From JAODBJ01 sp963782465 (GTDB lineage: Bacteria > Actinomycetota > Acidimicrobiia > IMCC26256 > PALSA-610), in the NCBI GenBank assembly GCA_963782465.1, contig CAWAJR010000003.1, forward strand, positions 806,001 through 870,000: a DNA stretch of 64,000 bases. Reading direction: 5' to 3'. The notes under the pieces are model-generated. The model had not been told where the DNA came from, searched no databases, and saw nothing but the letters and a program-made list of their open reading frames with translations. Positions within the stretch are counted from its first letter, which is position 1; every line of letters starts with the position of its first letter. Below, piece by piece: positions 45,996 through 53,983 of the stretch. The translations under genes and the position numbers were made by a program.

Positions 45996-46154
45996 ATGGT
46001 GCAGATCGTCGTGTTGGTCGTGTTCTTCAGCGCGCTCACGATCGGCGCGGTCATCGCAGTGTTGGCCGGTCGAATGCCGACGGCGGAGGCACTGGCCGAA
46101 CAGGACCAGGCCCGCTGGTCGCGCTACCAACGTTCCGTTTCAGGTGAACGATGA
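45996..46154 (+). CDS. Small single-helix membrane protein
   Basis: A 52-aa product, MVQIVVLVVFFSALTIGAVI followed by AVLAGRMPTAEALAEQDQARW. One strong N-terminal membrane helix is followed by a short charged tail. AAGGGAGGA lies eight bases before the ATG, a better ribosome site than many neighbours have, which supports translation. The gene precedes the coiled-coil gene by 12 nt. No named family. Confidence 0.65.
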   Translation: MVQIVVLVVFFSALTIGAVIAVLAGRMPTAEALAEQDQARWSRYQRSVSGER

Positions 46155-46166
46155 AAGGAAACGAAC

Positions 46167-46601
46167 ATGACCCTGTCGGATGACCTGGCGAAGCTCGCGG
46201 CACGAGCGAAGGACCTCGAAGACCGCGCCGCGACTCTGAAGGAAAAGACCAAGACAGACCTCGAACAAGAAGTGAAGAATGCTCGCGTGTCGGCGCAGTC
46301 GCAAGCGGACGCCCTGCGGTCGACGGCCGAGCGCGGCAAAGACCGCATCTCGACGTGGTGGGAAGAAGTGCGCAAGTCGTGGGACGAGCACTTGAAAGAA
46401 GTGCAGAAGCACTTCGACGACAAGCGCGCCGAACACGACGTGACTGCCGCCCAGCGGAGGGCCGACCGCGCCGAAGACGACGCGGAATTCGCGGCCGCGT
46501 ACGCCTACGCGGCCATCGAGGAAGCCGAGTACGCCGTACTCGACGCCGCGCTCGCCCGCATGGAAGCAGAGGAGCTTACGGACGGCATTTCGGCCCGCTG
46601 A
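46167..46601 (+). CDS. Coiled-coil stress-type protein
   Basis: A 144-aa hydrophilic, nearly all-helical protein: SDDLAKLAARAKDLEDRAAT, KTKTDLEQEVKNARVSAQSQ and RISTWWEEVRKSWDEHLKEV with heptad spacing, then an Ala/Glu-rich helix ending in LARMEAEELTDG. It resembles uncharacterised actinobacterial coiled-coil proteins encoded near universal stress genes. GAAAGGAAAC precedes the ATG. Function unknown. Confidence 0.8.
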   Translation: MTLSDDLAKLAARAKDLEDRAATLKEKTKTDLEQEVKNARVSAQSQADALRSTAERGKDRISTWWEEVRKSWDEHLKEVQKHFDDKRAEHDVTAAQRRADRAEDDAEFAAAYAYAAIEEAEYAVLDAALARMEAEELTDGISAR

Positions 46602-46604
46602 GCA

Positions 46605-46655
46605 GAGGTGATCGCACCTCCGCGGCAGCGCGCCGGTCCGCGTGCCGCGGAGGTG
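46605..46655 (+). promoter_or_regulatory. Mutually exclusive hairpins between coiled-coil and lipid-kinase genes
   Basis: GAGGTG (46605-46610) can pair with CACCTC (46615-46620), while the longer arm CACCTCCGCGGCA (46615-46627) pairs perfectly with TGCCGCGGAGGTG (46643-46655). The two stems share CACCTC, so only one can form. The long stem could terminate after the coiled-coil gene; the arrangement resembles an attenuator but no leader peptide or ligand is evident. Confidence 0.45.
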
Positions 46656-46723
46656 TTGTCGCGTTCATGCATGCTTCGACGGGCGTTGTCGTCTACTTGC
46701 TTCATCCACTAGGAATGGGAGCG

Positions 46724-47676
46724 ATGACGCCGAACCACACCGTGTTGCTGTGCAACCCGTCATCGGGCGGCGGGAAGGTGGTGAGGTTCGACATCGTCGA
46801 GCTTGCCGCGCAGCTGGGCGTCGAGACCGTCGTGCTCGACCGCGGTGCCGATCTCGAACGCCTCGCTCGGGATGCCGTCGCGCGCGGAGCCGACTGTCTC
46901 GGGATGGCGGGCGGTGACGGGTCGATGGCGGTGGTTGCATCGGTCGCGATCGAGCACCGCCTCCCGTTCGTGTGCATCAGCGCCGGCACACGCAACCACT
47001 TTGCGCTCGATCTCGGGCTCGACCACAACGACCCCGCGAGTGCATGAACACGTTTCGCGATTGCGTCGAGCAACGGATCGACTACGCGACCGTGAACGAC
47101 CGGGTCTTCCTGAACAACGTCTCGCTCGGCGTGTACGCGGAACTGATCCGCCAGGATTCCTACCGCGACGATCGAGTCGGAACTGCGGCGAAGATGGTCA
47201 TGTCGGACCTCCTGAACCGCCGAGCGCGCCCGTTCGACGTCCAGTTCACCACGCCCGAAGGCGACGACATCGACAGCGCGTTCCTGCTGCTCGTGTCGAA
47301 CAACCCCTATGTCGTCGGGGCGCCACCAGACATCGGGCAGCGCAACACGCTCGACGGCGGCACGCTCGGCGTGTTCGCCGTGACGGCGCGTACCGGCGTT
47401 GAAGCCGCCCGTCTGCTGGAGACAGGGCCCCGACACGAGAGCCCGTCCTGGCACGAGTTCGTCGTGTCGACCCTCGAGGTCCGCTCGCATGCCGCGACGG
47501 TCGCGGCGGGCATCGATGGCGAAGCAGTCGACCTGACGACGCCGATGCGGTTTCGCTCCCACCCGCTCGGCCTAACGATGTTGGTGACGCGCCAGAGCAC
47601 GCGCGTCGCGGCACGCCGGCGCGGCGAAGCGCACAAGCGACTGCCCTTCCCCCGGGGCCGCCCGCCATCGTCGTGA
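46724..47676 (+). CDS. Diacylglycerol/lipid kinase-like protein, frameshifted near 47020-47045
   Basis: NAD/DAG-kinase fold protein, about 317 aa when joined. The N-terminal half has HTVLLCNPSSGGGKVVRFDI, the catalytic GMAGGDGSMAVVASVAIEHR and PFVCISAGTRNHFALDLGLD; it stops at 47047, while the C-terminal half continues in another frame as MNTFRDCVEQRIDYATVNDR, VFLNNVSLGVYAELIRQ and AGIDGEAVDLTTPM. The joint reproduces the family sequence around the FVNNVSLG block. ATG at 46715 is an alternative start. Confidence 0.83.
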
Positions 47677-47696
47677 ACGCGTCTCCGGCGTGGGCG

Positions 47697-49823
47697 CTAT
47701 GGCGGCAGCTGTTCGGCCGGACTTCCCACGAGCGCGCGCAGCACGCCGGCGATGGGCGTGGCGAGAATGCCGCCGACGAACCCGGCGAGCGACACGCCGA
47801 TCAATACCGCGACGAGGCTCGCCAGCGGCGAGATGTGCACCGCGCGCCCGACGATCACCGCGTGCAGGAAGTGATTGTTGATCTCCATGTACACGAGGAA
47901 CAACACGCCGCAGATCGCCGCAGTCCCCAACCCTTGCGTGAGGGCGAAGAGGAACAACGGCAGGCCGGCGAAGAGCCCTCCGACTTGCGGCACGAAACTC
48001 CAGAGGGCGGCGTTCGCGGCAAGTACCGGCGCGAGTGGCACACGGAAGATCAGCGCGACGACAAGCACGACGCCACCCTGGAGCAGGGCGGAAAACGCAG
48101 AACCGGCGGCGGACCGGCCAACCGTCTCATACGCCAGCGCGCCCACTCGCTCGACGCGCCCCCGCCGCTGCGCCGGAATTGCGCCGTCGACGAGACGGAC
48201 GATGCGAGGGCCGTCGAGCAACGCGGCGAACGCAACGAGCACGACCCACCCCGCCGCGAGGAGCCCCTCGCCGGCTGACTGGGCCGCGTCGCTCAACGTC
48301 TGCTGGTGGGCCGCCAAGAGGTGTGGCAAGTCGTCCAACGCGGCTCGTATCCGCGTGTCGACATGCGAGCGACGGACGCGCCCGCCGACGATCGGAGCGC
48401 GATCGAGCTGCGCGACGACGTCACGGACGTCGGTACCGACGCGGCGGCTCTGCTCCACGGCGCTCGGCACCGCGAAGATGGCGAACGCAACGACGACCGA
48501 TACGAACCCGACAACGACGACGCCCACGGCGACGCCGCGGCGGCCGCCTACATGGCGTTGTACGAGCCCGACGAGCTGGTTGAGCGCGAGGGCGAGGAGC
48601 ACCGCAACGGTGAGCCGGGCCAGCGAGTGCGGTACCGCACGCACATACACGACGACGACCACGGCGACGAAGCCGACGGCGACGGCCAGAACCAGCGACC
48701 CGGCGTCCACGTCGACAGTGACGCGGCCGGAGCCCGCCGACGCGGTGTCCGCACCGGCCCGCCCGCCCAACGCGGGCAACACGTTCGGCGTCGGCGCTGC
48801 GGGCGCGAAGTTCGGGCGCGTTTGTAGCGCCGCGACCAGGAACGTCACGAAGACGAGGAGCACGAATGCGCCCGACCAGCGATCAAGTTCCATCCCGGCC
48901 ATGGCGGCCACCAGCGAGAGGAGCGGGCCGACGGTCACCGTTGGCCGCTCGATCCACCGTGCCCGCACCATTTCACCCGCAACCGCGATCGTGACGAGGC
49001 CGGCGACCGCGGCAACGCCTTCGGCCGTGCCCTGGCCGAACGCGAGCGCGCCGACGGGGAGCGCCGCGAACGTGATCCCGATGCGAGGGACCATCGCCCA
49101 CAGTCCGATCCACAGGCCCATCACGCCCGCGCCCGGCACGCCGCACACCCCGGCGATGCCGCCCGCGGCGACACCGACCACGGCCGCGAGCAGGACCGTG
49201 CGGCGGATGTACGCACCACCTCGTCGGTACGCGGCGCGCGCTGCTGCTCCGGCCGCTGATTGCCACTCGGCGGGCAACGACGTCGCGAGCGTGCGGAACA
49301 TCGCCGGGCCTCGCGAGATCATGAACGCGCTCAACGACGCGACGAGCAGCAGCAGCCCAACTTGCGACGCGCCGCGCGTTGGGCTCGCCGTTCCGAACAG
49401 GAACCGGGATGGGATGCCGTTGATGTGGGTCCGCAGGCGGCCAACCACGTCGCCCTCGACGAGGAAGCGCCGCAACGCGTTCTGCGGTGCCAACGCGCGC
49501 TGCAACCGCCCGAGGCGGTCCGGCACGGCGCGGCGCAGCTCGTTCGTGCCGGCGCTGAGCGCGCCCGCCTCGGCGCTCAACACCCCCGCGACGCCGACGA
49601 GCAACGCGGCGTACACCACAAAGATCGCGAACCCCAACCTCGTGCGGCGCGCGAGTCGCAGCACGCCCGGCCGGACGAGCGCGGCGATCACCGCCGCGAG
49701 CGCAAGATCTGCGATGACGTTTCGCGTCGCACGCAACGCCACGACCATGGCGACCAGGGCGGCGGCGGCGACCGTCGCCCGCATGATCGTCCGCGGCCCG
49801 ATGCTGACCGTCACGGCGCGCAT
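47697..49823 (-). CDS. Double-length AI-2E/PerM family permease
   Basis: A 708-aa membrane protein holding two AI-2E transporter (PerM) domains in tandem. The first spans about residues 15-345, the second about 395-700, ending in LIFRVPLAPVLAANAALWSF, VPQVGGLFAGLPLFLFALTQ, MEINNHFLHAVIVGRAVHIS and SLAGFVGGILATPIAGVLR, the family's conserved C-terminal helices. The first copy keeps WIGLWAMVPRIGITFAALPV and is more divergent. Usual members have one copy of about 350 aa. The ATG overlaps the stop of a 44-codon frame (TGATG). It is convergent with the lipid-kinase gene. Confidence 0.88.
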   Translation of the reverse strand: MRAVTVSIGPRTIMRATVAAAALVAMVVALRATRNVIADLALAAVIAALVRPGVLRLARRTRLGFAIFVVYAALLVGVAGVLSAEAGALSAGTNELRRAVPDRLGRLQRALAPQNALRRFLVEGDVVGRLRTHINGIPSRFLFGTASPTRGASQVGLLLLVASLSAFMISRGPAMFRTLATSLPAEWQSAAGAAARAAYRRGGAYIRRTVLLAAVVGVAAGGIAGVCGVPGAGVMGLWIGLWAMVPRIGITFAALPVGALAFGQGTAEGVAAVAGLVTIAVAGEMVRARWIERPTVTVGPLLSLVAAMAGMELDRWSGAFVLLVFVTFLVAALQTRPNFAPAAPTPNVLPALGGRAGADTASAGSGRVTVDVDAGSLVLAVAVGFVAVVVVVYVRAVPHSLARLTVAVLLALALNQLVGLVQRHVGGRRGVAVGVVVVGFVSVVVAFAIFAVPSAVEQSRRVGTDVRDVVAQLDRAPIVGGRVRRSHVDTRIRAALDDLPHLLAAHQQTLSDAAQSAGEGLLAAGWVVLVAFAALLDGPRIVRLVDGAIPAQRRGRVERVGALAYETVGRSAAGSAFSALLQGGVVLVVALIFRVPLAPVLAANAALWSFVPQVGGLFAGLPLFLFALTQGLGTAAICGVLFLVYMEINNHFLHAVIVGRAVHISPLASLVAVLIGVSLAGFVGGILATPIAGVLRALVGSPAEQLPP

Positions 49824-49957
49824 CACGAACCCGTCGGGAGAGAGGCCGCGAACGGAAAGGCGGGGTGAATTTCGGCGGCGCCCGCCCTGCACACGAGCAC
49901 GGCCGACGCGGCCAGCGCCGCGACGGTCACCACGCCCGCGACCATGACGACCGGCAT
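49823..49957 (-). CDS. Possible 44-aa membrane peptide coupled to the permease
   Basis: ATG at 49957 opens MPVVMVAGVVTVAALAASAV, then LVCRAGAAEIHPAFPF, with one hydrophobic helix, and its TGA overlaps the permease ATG in TGATG at 49821-49825. This is the classic geometry for translational coupling. No strong ribosome site precedes it and no homologue is known to me, so it could also be a chance frame; the permease lacks its own visible Shine-Dalgarno. Confidence 0.45.
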   Translation of the reverse strand: MPVVMVAGVVTVAALAASAVLVCRAGAAEIHPAFPFAASLPTGS

Positions 49958-50290
49958 GGCAATCCGCGGCCGTCGTCGCAATCGGCGGTGTCACGGTTCG
50001 CCGCTCGGGGCCGGAAGAGCTGCCGCGTCCGCCGGAGCGGATACCGCGTCGCGTTCACCATCCGCCTCACCTGCCCTCGGGGCGCGTCCTCTCGACGCGC
50101 GCGGCTCGTCCATGCAAGACGATACGGAGCGCTGACACGCGTTGCACTCACGCGAACGCGTGCGCATATCCGTGAACGTGTGATGCGACGGGCGATCGCG
50201 CGGCGTCATCTTGGAATCCGGCACGCTCGGGCAAGCGGGGCGGTGAAGATGGAACGCCAGACGTCGTCGCACGGGAAACCGCCGCGTCCA
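49958..50290. other. Intergenic stretch left of the integrase remnant
   Basis: About 330 bp with no gene I can support on either strand. The frames present are arginine-rich and lack motifs. It separates the permease from the recombinase remnant and may contain the permease promoter. Confidence 0.4.
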
Positions 50291-50461
50291 AGGTCATGTC
50301 AGAACGTCGGCCACGCGAAGGTCGGGATCACGCTTGACCTCAACAGCCACGTCGTTCCCGGGATGCAAGCAGAGGCGGCTGCGAAGCTCGAAGCTGTGCG
50401 CTTCGGTGATGCGTACGAGGCGACGACCGCAGTGAGCGCTTGGAGAGTGGGGCTCATTTGA
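50291..50461 (+). pseudogene. C-terminal remnant of a tyrosine recombinase
   Basis: The frame reads VGHAKVGITLDLNSHVVPGM, then QAEAAAKLEAVRFGDAYEAT, and stops at 50461. This is the last 50 residues of a phage-type integrase, where the catalytic Tyr is expected in L(D)xYSHVxPGM; here it is Asn (LNSHV). Everything upstream (SAM-like and catalytic core) is missing. It ends six bases from the 3' end of tRNA-Ser, the usual place for an integrase beside its attachment site. About 80% identical at DNA level to the remnant at 60830-60915. Confidence 0.75.
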
Positions 50462-50467
50462 TTCCAG

Positions 50468-50552
50468 CGGAGGGCGGAGGAATCGAACCCCCAGGACTCG
50501 CGCCCTGCCCCGGTTTTCGAAACCGGTTGCCGACCATTCAGCGGCGCCCTCC
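50468..50552 (-). tRNA. tRNA-Ser (anticodon CGA)
   Basis: On the minus strand: acceptor stem GGAGGGC/GCCCTCC, anticodon stem-loop CCGGT-TTCGAAA-ACCGG with anticodon CGA, a long variable arm with CAGG/CCTG pairing (class II tRNA), and the T-arm with loop TTCGATT. No CCA is encoded. The D-arm (GCC/GGC) follows the acceptor stem directly, so the usual U8 and its neighbour are not evident; this may be a sequencing indel or a damaged copy. A recombinase remnant abuts its 3' end. Confidence 0.78.
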
Positions 50553-50878
50553 AAACGGGGCGCGCTGGTACGGACCCGTCAGGCTACTGAGGAGCCTTCA
50601 GATCGAACGGCGAAGGCGGCGGGGTGCACGGGTAGAAGCATACGCTTGGCCCCCGTCGTTCCTTGTTCGAGTTTCACAGGAGCAGCTCGACGATCTGGAG
50701 CACGGCCAGCGCGATCGCTACGACGCGTGAACCTCCAAACCGATCTGCAAATCAAGAGCCGGAAGATCGTCGATCCCATCGCGCTGGAACGGCGAGCGGA
50801 ACGCGGCCGCGCTCGTCACCACAACGTCTTGACGGGCACCGTGAACGGCCCGTCGACAACTGCAGACGAGTCTCTGAC
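50553..50878. other. Spacer between tRNA-Ser and tetR
   Basis: The 326 bp contain no intact gene. A rightward frame ends at 50730 with EAYAWPPSFLVRVSQEQLDD, then LEHGQRDRYDA, which looks protein-like and may be the tail of another lost gene, but I cannot name it. Confidence 0.4.
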
Positions 50879-51571
50879 CTACGCCTTCGCGTCAGCCGGC
50901 GGCGACCTCGTAAGGCTCTGCGTAGAACTGGCTGTCTCATCGGCGTGCACTGAGCGCAGGAGCCGTTCGGTGACGGCACGCCATTTCTTTGGCGGCGGCG
51001 GCTTGATCCCCCACGCTTCCAACATCGCCAACCCGAGTTCGGCTGACCACATGTAGGTGACCAGCGAGTCCATGTCGACGCGCTTGTCGACGCCGTGGAG
51101 GCGAGCCCATTCGCGGTAGACCTCGTACCACCATTCGAGGTGCTGCTGCTGTTCCGCGCCAAGGCGTTCGCGGACTTCTTCGTCGCCGGTCGCGGCCGCT
51201 GCACCTGCCAGGAGGAGCGCCCGCAGGGTCGCCCGTCTCGGGTAACGCTCGAACATCGTGAACAGCTGATGCTCGAGCGACATCTTGGGATCCGACTCTG
51301 AATCCTGGTCGGGTAAGACGCGCGTTGCGACGTACGTGTCGTTGCCTTCGAGTTCCTCGCGCAGTCGCTCGCCGATCGCGGCGACGAGCAGGTCGGCCTT
51401 GTTCCGGAACTGGCTGTAGATCGCGCCGATGGTCAAGCCGCACGCCGCGGCAATGTCGCGCACCGACACGCTCGCGTAGCCCTTGCGGATGAAAAGCTCG
51501 GACGCGACGTTCACGAGTTGCGTACGCGTCGCTTCCGACGCACTCGCTCGTGTGGTTGCTCGTTCGGGCAT
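50879..51571 (-). CDS. TetR family regulator of the island cluster
   Basis: A 230-aa regulator. N-terminal helix-turn-helix: TRTQLVNVASELFIRKGYAS and VSVRDIAAACGLTIGAIYSQ, then FRNKADLLVAAI. The C-terminal ligand domain is helical with QHLEWWYEVYREWARLHG. The last 14 residues (TASSTQSLTRSPPADAKA region) are encoded by a different frame of the Rieske remnant at 50892-50935, so the original C-terminus was probably replaced. It is divergent from the binding-protein gene, with a 13-bp operator-like site 56 bp upstream of its start. Confidence 0.88.
   Translation of the reverse strand: MPERATTRASASEATRTQLVNVASELFIRKGYASVSVRDIAAACGLTIGAIYSQFRNKADLLVAAIGERLREELEGNDTYVATRVLPDQDSESDPKMSLEHQLFTMFERYPRRATLRALLLAGAAAATGDEEVRERLGAEQQQHLEWWYEVYREWARLHGVDKRVDMDSLVTYMWSAELGLAMLEAWGIKPPPPKKWRAVTERLLRSVHADETASSTQSLTRSPPADAKA
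50892..50935 (-). pseudogene. Remnant: last 14 codons of a second Rieske oxygenase paralogue
   Basis: In the leftward frame different from tetR this encodes SQFYAEPYEVAAG followed by TGA, identical in protein to the end of the intact Rieske gene; the two base differences in 44 are both synonymous. Similarity continues weakly past the stop (TGACGCGAA and GGTCAG), and ends inside at the same base as the remnant at 36760-36803. Confidence 0.7.
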
Positions 51572-51627
51572 CGCGCTCCTCGACCGCCGGCGTTGACTGA
51601 GGTCGCCAGCCCAGACTACCGTTCGGA

Positions 51628-51640
51628 ATAACGTTGTTAC
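51628..51640. promoter_or_regulatory. Operator-like site, copy 1 (ATAACGTTGTTAC)
   Basis: The 13-bp sequence ATAACGTTGTTAC lies in the tetR/substrate-binding-protein divergent region. Its exact reverse complement occurs at 55333-55345 between the two catabolic operons. It contains a dyad TAAC-3 bp-GTTA. AT-rich words of this kind are rare in the surrounding GC-rich DNA. It is the best candidate for the binding site of the adjacent TetR regulator. Confidence 0.65.
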
Positions 51641-51753
51641 TGAAGTCGACGGCGGGGTTCCGCCGCGTTCGAAGGTACTCGCCGCGCCGCGCGGCGGAGG
51701 TCGATGTCCGAACGTGCCGAACCTCTCTGTCGTTCCTGTGACCAGGGGGCTCC

Positions 51754-53196
51754 ATGCGCACACGCGCACTGTTGACCATCGCGACCGTGTTGCTCGTAGC
51801 CGGCGCGACCGGATGCGGCCGCAGTAGCAACACTGCGACGGGTGGAGGTGCGACTGGTACGACTGCTTCCGGTAGCACGAGCACGACGACGCCCGCAGGG
51901 GCATCGTTCGGAGATCTCACGAACGTCTGCGGACCGGCGCCGGCCGGCACCAAGCTGACCGCCAGCGACACGGGCGTCACCGCGGGCTCGATCCAAGTCT
52001 CCGCGTTCTCCGACGTCGGCTTCTCGGGCCGGCCCGGCCTGAACCAGGAACTGTTCGACTCGAGCAACGCGTTCACAAAGTGGTGCAACGAAGCGGGCGG
52101 CATCAACGGTCGCAAGATCACCCTCAAGTTGCGCGACGCCGCCCTGACGGCGTTCCAACAGCGGGTCATCGAAGCGTGCAACGAGGGCGACTTCATGATG
52201 GTCGGCGGCGGCGCCGCGTTCGACGACACCGGCCAGAAGCAGCGGCTCGCGTGCGGGCTCCCCGAGCTCGCCGCCTACGTCGTCTCTCCGGAGGCGGTCG
52301 GCTCGGACCTCACCTACGAGCCCGTGAACAACCCGGGACCGAAGACCTTGCTCATCGGCGACCTCCAGTACCTCGGAACCAAGTACCCCGACGCGAAGAC
52401 AAAGATCGGCCTGCTGTCGGCGAACATCCCGGCGACGCAGGTCCTCGCGAAGAAGATGAAGGACGCGCTCGGGCAGTTGGGATGGAAAGTCGTCTACGAC
52501 ACCCAGTACAACGCGGCAGGCGAGACGACGTGGCGGCCCTTCGCCGAAGGTCTTCGGACCGCCGGGGTCAAAGGCGTCATCTGGATCGGTGAGCCCGTCG
52601 GGTTCGGCGAGCTGATCAGCGCCGCCAGCGGCGTCGGCTATCAGCCCGACTTCTTCCGCACCGACGGCAACGGCTACGACACCGGGCTCGTGCAACAGGC
52701 CGGGCCCGGCCTGCACAACACCTTCGTGCCCAGCGTCTTCTACCCGTTCCTCGACCCGACCGAGGCGGCGAAGAACCCGGCGACCAAGCAGTACCGCGAC
52801 CTCATCGCGAAGTACGTCGGCAGCAAAGGCAAGATCACCGGGCTCGGCGTGCAGTCCATCTCCGCCTGGTTGCTGTTCGCGACGGCCGCCCGCGACTGCG
52901 GCGCCGACCTCACACGCGACTGCGTCTGGGCCAACATCGGCAAGCAGACCGCGTGGACCGGCGGCGGCCTCCACGCCGCGCAGGACGTGAAGAACCACGC
53001 GCCGGGCGACTGCGAAGTCACGCTCGAAGCGACGGCCAAGGGGTTCACCACCGTTGACACCGGGGCGAACCAAGGCATCTACACCTGCGACGCGAACAAC
53101 GTCATCACGCTGACCGGCAACTACGGCGCCGGCGCCACATGCCCCAACCCCGCCTTCGCCACCGACCCGAAGCCCTCGAACTGCGCGAAGAAATAG
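51754..53196 (+). CDS. Branched-chain-type ABC substrate-binding lipoprotein
   Basis: A 480-aa periplasmic-binding fold protein (Peripla_BP_6 type). The signal ends in a lipobox VAGATGC with lipidated Cys at about residue 21, then a Thr/Ser/Gly-rich linker. The body shows ITLKLRDAALTAFQQRVIEA, GGINGRK and GVKGVIWIGEPVGFGELISA typical of the group. No permease or ATPase genes are nearby, so it must work with transporters elsewhere or as a sensor. It is divergent from tetR and likely co-regulated by the shared site. Confidence 0.9.
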   Translation: MRTRALLTIATVLLVAGATGCGRSSNTATGGGATGTTASGSTSTTTPAGASFGDLTNVCGPAPAGTKLTASDTGVTAGSIQVSAFSDVGFSGRPGLNQELFDSSNAFTKWCNEAGGINGRKITLKLRDAALTAFQQRVIEACNEGDFMMVGGGAAFDDTGQKQRLACGLPELAAYVVSPEAVGSDLTYEPVNNPGPKTLLIGDLQYLGTKYPDAKTKIGLLSANIPATQVLAKKMKDALGQLGWKVVYDTQYNAAGETTWRPFAEGLRTAGVKGVIWIGEPVGFGELISAASGVGYQPDFFRTDGNGYDTGLVQQAGPGLHNTFVPSVFYPFLDPTEAAKNPATKQYRDLIAKYVGSKGKITGLGVQSISAWLLFATAARDCGADLTRDCVWANIGKQTAWTGGGLHAAQDVKNHAPGDCEVTLEATAKGFTTVDTGANQGIYTCDANNVITLTGNYGAGATCPNPAFATDPKPSNCAKK

Positions 53197-53206
53197 CGGG
53201 CGACCG

Positions 53207-53983
53207 CTACTTCTGCATCCCGCCCGACACCGAGATGTCGTCGCCGGTGACGAACGACGACGCGTCACTCGCGAGGTAGACGACCGGCCCGACGATCTCG
53301 GCCGGGTCAGCGACGCGCTTCATCAGCGTGCCGGAGGCGATCATGTCGAGGAAGCCGGGCGCGTGCCGGTCGGCACCTTGCGTCATCTCGCTCACGAAGG
53401 GGCCCGGCGACAGCACGTTCACGCGCACGTTCCACTCCGCGAACTCCTGCGCCATGCTCTTGGTGAGATTGATGAGCGCGGCCTTCGATGCGCCGTACGC
53501 GCACACGAGCGGGCCGCCCGAGTAGCCGGCCATCGACCCGATGTTGATGATGCTGCCGCCACCCTGCTCGCGCATCACGGGCAGCACGCACTGTGACATG
53601 CGCAGCGGCCCTTCGACGTTGACGTTGAAGATCTTGCGCCAGATGTCGCGTTCCATGTTGCTCGGGTTCAACCGCGCGGGCGTGATGCCGGCGTTGTTGA
53701 CGAGCACGTCGATACGGCCGAGTTCGCGGCGCACCATGTCGACGAAGCCGGGGATTGTGTCCCACTCCCCCACATGGCATGCGAGCGGGAGCGCGCGGCG
53801 CCCGGTCGCCGCCTCGACCTCCTTCGCCACCTGATCGCACAGGTGTTGTTTGCGGCTGCTGACCACGACGTCGGCACCTGCGGCGGCGAGGCCCTCGACC
53901 ATGGCGCGGCCGATGCCTTTCGTCGACCCGGTGACGATCGCGACCTTCCCGGTGAGGTCGAACAAGGCGGGTGCTCCGTTCAT
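53207..53983 (-). CDS. Short-chain dehydrogenase/reductase
   Basis: Classical SDR of 258 aa: cofactor motif TGSTKGIGRA (TGxxxGxG), NNAG in DVLVNNAGITPARL, catalytic Ser in INIGSMAGYSGG and YGASK (YxxxK). The C-terminus ends ASSFVTGDDISVSGGMQK. NAD(P)-dependent alcohol/ketone oxidoreductase; substrate unknown. It is last of a leftward three-gene operon, overlapping the preceding SDR by 4 nt (ATGA). Confidence 0.93.
   Translation of the reverse strand: MNGAPALFDLTGKVAIVTGSTKGIGRAMVEGLAAAGADVVVSSRKQHLCDQVAKEVEAATGRRALPLACHVGEWDTIPGFVDMVRRELGRIDVLVNNAGITPARLNPSNMERDIWRKIFNVNVEGPLRMSQCVLPVMREQGGGSIINIGSMAGYSGGPLVCAYGASKAALINLTKSMAQEFAEWNVRVNVLSPGPFVSEMTQGADRHAPGFLDMIASGTLMKRVADPAEIVGPVVYLASDASSFVTGDDISVSGGMQK

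Noticed and set aside
47875..49947. A 690-codon plus-strand frame opposite the AI-2E permease
   Set aside because: Ala/Thr/Arg/Ser-rich composition with no motif; the minus strand encodes a recognisable membrane protein.
51754..53196. The island as a complete ABC uptake system
   Set aside because: Only a binding protein is present; no permease or ATPase gene lies in the island.
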